From Lobosporangium transversale (taxonomy: Eukaryota; Mortierellomycota; Mortierellomycetes; Mortierellales; Mortierellaceae): a stretch of 64,000 nucleotides of DNA. The stretch lies in assembly GCF_002105155.1 (NCBI RefSeq), contig NW_019029036.1:62001-126000 (forward strand), read 5' to 3'. Positions 57,971 to 64,000 of the stretch are shown one piece after another. Within the stretch, counting starts at the first letter, position 1. The number at the start of each line of letters is the position of its first letter. Below the pieces are notes generated by a model that had not been told where the DNA came from, did no database searches, and saw nothing but the letters and a program-made list of their open reading frames with translations. Made by a program: the position numbers and the translations under genes.

Positions 57971-59935
57971 GTCTATGCATTTGCTAACTTGACATTAGCT
58001 GGGTCTCTTGATAACCAATAGTGCTTACGAGTATGAGCTTTACTGTGCCCAAGGACTCCGATATATATGTTACAGTCCGCTTTGATACACATAATAAAGG
58101 AGCACCCAATAAAGCCTTTTCTATTAACTGGAGTTTGAAGGAAAACATCAAGCATTTGACTGATGCCCAAGCTCTTTGGGCAGTGTTGCTGTTACTTGTC
58201 ATTGACACTCTCTGCTCTTATTTATTGCACACCCGATCTTGATGAGTAACTCCTTCTTCCTGCGAGTAGCTCTGGTTCAAAGGTATTTCCCAGTCATGTC
58301 GGCGTGAGTAACTCTGTAACTCTTCTCAGTCAGCTGTCCCATTACCCAAGGCATTCAGTTTAGGGACACTTTTTACTCGAGTCAGATCGAAGCGTTGCTT
58401 ATCTCAACCCGTTTAAGTCCCCCATCTTAGTAAGGGGGCATACAGAATCAGCAAGTCGTTAGTGCTCTTTCGTTCCATCTACGAAACATGGCGAGACTAT
58501 CATTTGCTATTGCCATTCCGACCAAACCATGACGACGGAGATGACTGCGTGCAAAACATTGCTTAACCTGCTCGTGCTTCGATGCCTGGTTATTCTGCAA
58601 AATGACAAACATCAAAAATAGAAAGTATACCGATTAAGCCTCCCTTAAAAACGAAGAGGATTTGCTCTAGCACTGTACATGTATACAATTTGTAACAAAT
58701 ACGATTGAAGGGTAGCATACTCGTAGACGCACTTAAGAGACTTCTAATGAAGCCTATTTAAAACAAGAATCTATATCCTTTACTGGACAAACACACAAGA
58801 AGTAGGTCGCTTGGCAAACGGCGACGAATAATATAATACATACACGCGCAAAGAAAAGGTTGTTGGATTACGGCGGGACAGTTCCAAGCCAGAATCTATG
58901 CGACGAATATCGCCTTTTGCACTTTTTAATTGAATAGCAAATAAAGTTCGGCTTTTGAATCATGTCATGCAGGGTCATCATGCAGGACGGAAAGCTGTGG
59001 TACGTGCTAATGTGATAAATATACTTTCAAATATTGGAAAAGATAAATACATTGCAGAAGGCTTTTCGACTATGGTGTAAAAATCTTCGTACCTTTGGTC
59101 TATAGATTTGTTCGGCGTGAAGAACAACATCTTCCTCCTTCCTCCCCTTCACTTGCACCAAGACCCTTAACGAGCCGCTATTTTCGGCTCACCCAAGCGG
59201 CAGAGACAGAAAGATTAAAGGTCTAGATCGACCAGCCCCCTCTGCGCAAGGCTGCCAATGATGCTACCTCCCCTACGCTTTATACCGACCTCATTGACCA
59301 TGATTGATCTCCATTCTCAATTGTGTCACATCTCCTCGTAAGGTCCGGTATGCTGTGTCCGCCAAAACATCAAGCTTGGATCTTTTGTCGCACTATAATT
59401 TAAATACTTTCTAGACCGACGAAATAACCGCTGGACCTGATCTCTCTTTAAGGGACCCAGGGGCTACTCGTCTTTAAGAGTAACACGTGCGCCTGTTGGC
59501 TAGAACTTGCTGCCTATGGGATGGGTGTTCACCTTATATCAAAGATCATGTTTGCCTCAACCTCCACTTTCAGTACAAAAAAGCACAGACTACCAGGCTT
59601 TTGAAATACACAATAATTATGTTCAAAGGAGCATTGTCAATCCACACCGATAATACAAAAGCTTCGTAGTAGATGTTCGCTACGTAACGACACCATATTT
59701 CATCTCCTTTCCCCTCATATTTATATAAGTTACCACCGCCAATTATCCTGGCCTACACTCCTTTCTTTTCCTCATGGGCAATCAGTTCAAACACTCCTTT
59801 TTGATATATTTTGATACCTTTTCTCCTATGACCCCTTTTTGTCATACCTAACCGTATTCCCTTAGTTTTCTACTTCTGTTTGTGGATGTTCCTCCTTCTA
59901 TTTTTTGCAAAGCGAGAAGTCATAATCAACGCCAA
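57971..59935. other. Array spacer between units 3 and 4
   Basis: It includes the copy-3 3' flank, full-length block B at 58180-58535, and about 1.4 kb (58536-59935) with no gene and unusually few homopolymers for this window. Confidence 0.5.
58180..58535. repeat. Repeated block B, copy 2
   Basis: Aligns through most of its length to 53157-53514, from the GTCATTGACACTCTCTGCTC side to ACCAAACCATG. Here the sequence after ACCATG is unrelated to Kelch-BTB. Confidence 0.75.
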
Positions 59936-59974
59936 GGCTAGTCTTGACCCCGTTCCTTACCAAAGGCTATTATT

Positions 59975-59982
59975 TATATAAA
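59975..59982 (+). promoter_or_regulatory. TATA box of secreted-protein copy 4
   Basis: TATATAAA followed by GACGGCCCTTCTCAGAAAG, 155 bases before the ATG, matching unit 2. Confidence 0.6.
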
Positions 59983-60129
59983 GACGGCCCTTCTCAGAAA
60001 GTTTGCCGTTACAATCATTCAAAAACAGTCATCTGCCATCATCTCTTTGATTTTCACTTCACCTGCACTTCTCATCTCACTAATCTTTGTTTTCCTTATT
60101 GACTCAATTATTCTCTCAACGCTACTATA

Positions 60130-60369
60130 ATGAAATTCACTGTTGTTGCGCTAATTGCCACTGCCATGTCAAGTATGATGGCAGAAGCAACATGGTGCCA
60201 GTGCGCACACCCAGACACTAGCAAGCTCTGTAACTGGAAATCAAAGCTAGACCCCAACAGAAATATGGGCACGATGATAAAGAATTGGGCAGGCATGTCG
60301 TATTGCGACGTCAGTGAAAACGTTGGTGAGTGGCATGCCCGATGCACTGCGATAAAGCTCTGTTTCTAG
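60130..60369 (+). CDS. Small secreted six-cysteine protein, copy 4 (intact)
   Basis: A 79-aa product. Signal peptide MKFTVVALIATAMSSMMAEA, then TWCQCAHPDTSKLC, RNMGTMIKNWAGMSYCDV, GEWHARC and KLCF. All six Cys match copy 3, whereas surface residues differ freely (about two-thirds identical), and length varies by one residue between the last YC and EW. Conservation of Cys, NWAG and EW while other residues change suggests the fold has been kept under selection. No known domain was recognised. Expression would be driven from the TATA box at 59975. Confidence 0.8.
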   Translation: MKFTVVALIATAMSSMMAEATWCQCAHPDTSKLCNWKSKLDPNRNMGTMIKNWAGMSYCDVSENVGEWHARCTAIKLCF

Positions 60370-60500
60370 CTCTTCAAGCTCTGGAAGGAAATGAGCTCTA
60401 GCATAGAGTATCCCTGTAAGCTCGTTTATCCAATGATGGCAGGAAAATATTCGCTTTTGTACGAATGTCTATGCATTTGCTAACTTAGGCTTAGTGGACC

Positions 60501-61989
60501 TCTTGATAATCAATAGTGCATACGAATATGAGTATTCTCGTGTCCATTTTTTTTAGAACTGCCGCATAATAAAGGAACATCCAATAAAACCTTTACTATT
60601 AGTAGAGTTTCTTTGCAATAGAGAAACATGAAGCAACTCTGTGGGGCACTAATAACAATGAAGCAAATATTATCATATCTCGGCATTCCAACTACTTTCG
60701 AGAGCACATCCCTCACTTCAATGAAGTTTAGGCGCCGTTAGACGTACTACGCTACTGTACAGGTCTTCCATATTAAATAATGAGCAAAGGCGGGCGCTTC
60801 ACCCGTTAAAGAGCTGCTTGCTCCTACATCAACATTGCCGGCCCCCGCTCTCAGCAACTCTTCTTACATAGCAATAGATTCTTCTGACGTTAGAACCATT
60901 GCAGCCTGTACTAACTATGCATCTTTTATGGCATGTTCCCTCCAAGACGAGAACGAATATATAGATAGCTGCCAAGATAGTGTTTACATTAAATAAGCTT
61001 CACTACTATCTGTAAGGTAGAGATTAACCGGAAAGCTGCGAATAAACGAGGAGGCCCAACGGTAACATATATGCATGTCCTATAGAACAAAGAAGTCTCC
61101 AGGACAACTGTTCTTGAAAAAAAGGGTGTGTGTATGCAATGGATCATATTAGTGTTTCCTATTAATGGCCAGACAATCCAGCGACTTACTGGATCTTACT
61201 TCGACATGATAGGAAGGGCCGCAACCGAAGGGTTAAAAAGCAAAGCTACTAGGACGCTTGACAGCCGCTGACCTATTATTATGTGTTTTACCCAATATGA
61301 TTCTTATTCACGACTGTTATTTGTGGGATATAAAAAATATGATGCTACTGTAACCACGTTTTATTGGAAAGATGATTATGTTCGATGTCACCTGTTGTGT
61401 ATTGTGTTATGACATCTGATCTAATTGAAGTGTGTATATCACATGCATGAAAGCTTGGCAATCAGACGTGTTTCTCACTGAGACTCCTTGATTTCCCTAC
61501 TAAAAGCCGCGAGTCTTGGCCCTGAAAAAGTAGAGATTTGTATGGCCCGAAATTTACTTGAAAGTGACGGTATTCATAAACAAATTACCTTCTTCGCATT
61601 CACCTTCCATTTTTGAGTTAATTTCTTTGAGTCGGCATTTTCAATCACTTCTTTTTTTTTTTTTTTTTTTTTTTTCACCGGTGTACCAGACCACAATTTT
61701 TTTTTTTTACCGGTGACTGATGGCAGTGTATGTTATTATTACAAATTTACATCCACTCTTCCCGATAATGAAGTTTCGGAAAAAGTATAATGCTATTTAT
61801 TGACTTCAAAACATAGATATTTATGAGATCAGTGTGTAGCACAAGAATCAACGCACATATACCGTAGAGACCAAAGGGCCGAACCAGCTGTGAAAGCAGA
61901 TGGTTAGGGGAAGCAAAGAACGAAGAGGAGCAGATGATTCTGGGTATGCAAAGGGGTTTCAGCCAATATTGAAAAATCAATTCACGCGT
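60501..61989. other. Spacer, no supported gene
   Basis: No coding sequence is recognised. Two ACCGGTG copies flank T runs at 61651-61722 (T26-type and T12-type). Confidence 0.5.
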
Positions 61990-62790
61990 CGATCGCTGAT
62001 AGGTTAGCATGGCGTGCACATGTATGGTTGTTGGTTAAGGGATCGGCACAGGGATTGTACGTATCCGCAACTATTTGGGATGCGTAATTGTGACATGCCT
62101 GCGCGATAGCAAAACATCCAGTGTCTTCTATCCGCTATTGCATTGAAATAATTCTTGTCCAAATATTGTACTATTTTCGGAGCACAACCCTCGCAAGCCA
62201 TTCTAAAACTATCAATCAGCTCATCTGCCTCTTCTTTTGACTTCGTGTAAAGAATCGTAAAGTACTGATCTTATCTATCGAGTGTTCAAGGTAATCAGTT
62301 AGCACGCGGACCGAGATCACCGTCAAAGCAGCACTACTCAAGCTCAAAACCACTCTTACTATCTGCCTCCTCAGATCATCTTCGGTGGAAGAGACGTCAG
62401 TTGACCCAAGATTGTTATTAGTGAAATTCCGTTTCCATGCATTCATGATATGCCAGACGTAGTAAAAAATACGGGTATTTAAAGAGAAAACTGCTTGAAT
62501 AGCGTTAATCTCATTTTGGCCTTGGCCAGTGCTAACCACGTTAGACTGGTACTCCTTTTCGTATAGCTCATCCATTCTCATCTTCAATACACGAAGCCAT
62601 CCCTCTAGGATGTTCCATTTTTAACTCTTTGTCAAGAAGAAAGCACATGGTAAAGCCAAGCCTGCTTGCATGTTCTTGACAACAATCGTAAATAGGTAGG
62701 TATCTTGCCTATAAAACAAAATGCTCGAATAATCCGTGAGCGAGTAAAACTAGGTCATAGCAGTTTAATACATTCTCCAATTTATTTATT

Positions 62791-62828
<38 letters not shown>

Positions 62829-63985
62829 CATACCCGCTTGCTTGATGTGTGCTATCGAAATAGAATATATTGCCTTACTTCCTTAGTTCTTGCAACTGCC
62901 ATGGTGACGAAAATCCGTAATAGAGGCCATACTCCTGATCATAGTAGGTAAAGAAGTCATGCCTTCTAAATTCCCCCATCCAAAGGTGTGCCGAAATGAT
63001 TGGAGCTTTGTCCTTTCTCATTTTTTAAGCCGCTATTGCGTAAAGGACGTTGTAGACATCGTCATAGGTAATGAAATCATCCCTTGAGGGTGGCTGGCCT
63101 TCGCTCTCATTGTTTAAGAACCTTGTGAATTAGGCATGGTCTATCGTCAAATGATCCACAATTACAGGAATCGACATGCCCCTTAGGATCATAGCCTCGA
63201 TTCTCTGTTTGAGCGCTTAAGACTTGCTTTGTGTACCTACATGTACATCGTCTTTGCTGCGTAGCTTGTGGTTATGTTCCAGCAAGTACTCGATTCGGTA
63301 GGTGGTGCTGGTCGGTAGATAGCATTGAAATAGGACGTGCATCCGCATTTGATCAATTTTTTTTCCCTGGTGATCCCAGACTTCCCTCCGGGTACCCGTC
63401 CTTTGACTACCTTCTGACTCCCTCTACGGCGACACTCACGTCTGGTTATAATTTGGCCAGCTCTCTCCTTTACAGCTTTGTTGGTATACTTGATAACATC
63501 TGTGCACTAAGCTCAGGCCTTGGTATACGGTAGAAAATTAGTACAAATGTAGGCTTGATGGCGCAACTTCCAATCATCCAGATACGCTGCATTCAGGATA
63601 AAACCCAATCGATGCTTTTTGTCCAATTCGAAGATGCCATCATCCTGGACTCCAAGCTCCTTGGCAGTCGCGAGAATATATGGATCAGAGAAAAGGGTTT
63701 TCCTTACTGCATCCATTACTTTCTTCTTGAGTTCCATTCCAAGGTCTTTCTGAAGTTTCTTGATTACCTTGGCGTCAGCATTCTGGCATTCTGACATCCT
63801 TCATCGCCTGCTGTGCCAGTAGCAGAAATGTCATCACCCACAACATCACTGTCTTCGGTGACTTCATGATCATCCATACTTATTTCCGACTTTCTTTGTC
63901 TTCATTATCACTATCATCGCTAAACCTGGTTCTGCCTAAACCATCGAGCTCAGCTAGACGATGCCTCTTCAAATAATCCATGCTA
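61990..63985 (-). pseudogene. MULE (Mutator-like) transposase, decayed
   Basis: The minus-strand order is that of a fungal MULE transposase. At 63985-63880 is an acidic leader (LKRHRLAELDG, DSDNEDKES). At 63797-63513 is an open stretch (SECQNADAKVIKKLQKDLGM). At about 63345-63240 comes a WRKY-GCM1/FLYWCH-like zinc-finger remnant (KCGCTSYF, then YRIEYLLEHNHKL). At about 63200-62890 is the pre-DDE region (ALKQRIEAMILRGMSIPVIV, DDFITYDDVYNVLYA, YYGFSSPWQLQELRK). At 62520-62400 is SLNTRIFYYVWHIMNAWKRN, the conserved WH segment of the catalytic domain, and at 62201-62030 a DRRHWMFCYRAG end. TAA stops near 63223 and 63029, a shift at about 62205, missing catalytic parts and an A28 run (62798-62825) inside it show that it is dead. 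The 3' end is not defined. Confidence 0.7.
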
Positions 63986-64000
63986 ACTTTGATATCAAGT

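Larger units (their letters stand above)
59936..60500 (+). repeat. Duplication unit 4 with secreted-protein copy 4
   Basis: Begins AGGCTAGTCTTGACCCCG with ACCAAAGG directly joined to the TATA region. The 150-200 bp present between these in the other units are missing here. The 3' flank TGTAAGCTCGTTTATCCAATG is retained. Confidence 0.8.

Noticed and set aside
34142..64000. CRISPR-like or prokaryotic defence islands
   Set aside because: No regularly spaced direct repeats with unique spacers, and all identifiable genes are eukaryotic with GT-AG introns.

Overview
This looks like nuclear DNA of an early-diverging fungus, most likely Mucoromycota in the broad sense (Mortierella-like or Glomeromycotina-like). 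The reasons are GT-AG introns in conserved fungal genes, a fungal RIB3-type riboflavin enzyme, a Crinkler (CRN) effector-type gene, a DUF6589-type gene, Crypton and MULE transposase debris, and AT-rich non-coding DNA full of long A/T homopolymers and microsatellites. The genus is inferred, not proven. No rRNA, tRNA or CRISPR array was recognised.

Layout. (1) 1-11.1 kb has no convincing gene and is dense in homopolymers and short tandem repeats. (2) 11.1-29.6 kb is a conserved block: a complete 7-exon SNU114/EFTUD2-type U5 snRNP GTPase on minus; a 3-exon RIB3 on plus; a 688-aa low-complexity nuclear-type protein on plus; a 2-exon alkaline ceramidase on minus with a 1.25-kb intron; and a 7-exon PP4 phosphatase catalytic subunit on plus. 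Splicing of the four recognised families was worked out by hand, and each gives a frame-consistent protein of normal family length. (3) 30.5-43.4 kb is an accessory region: a CRN gene broken by a one-base frame change, a decayed DUF6589 gene split by a solo LTR with a 5-bp target duplication, a MULE-related fragment, a decayed Crypton tyrosine recombinase and other unassigned debris. (4) 46.7-50.5 kb encodes a 1259-aa Kelch-BTB protein with a Gln-rich tail. (5) 50.7-60.8 kb is a degenerate segmental-duplication array. It carries four copies of a gene for a ~78-79-aa secreted six-cysteine protein (two intact, two broken) and an internally deleted second copy of the Kelch-BTB gene. (6) 61.9-64 kb holds a decayed MULE transposase.

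The housekeeping genes (splicing, riboflavin synthesis, ceramide hydrolysis, PP4 signalling) share no pathway and are simply neighbours. The right half looks like a fast-evolving compartment in which effector-like genes, transposon debris and local duplications sit together. The most novel item is the secreted six-cysteine family and its duplication array. Other notable items are the LTR-split DUF6589 gene, the CRN frame change at a TCA-TGA site, and a 98-bp hairpin element flanked by a 9-bp direct repeat.
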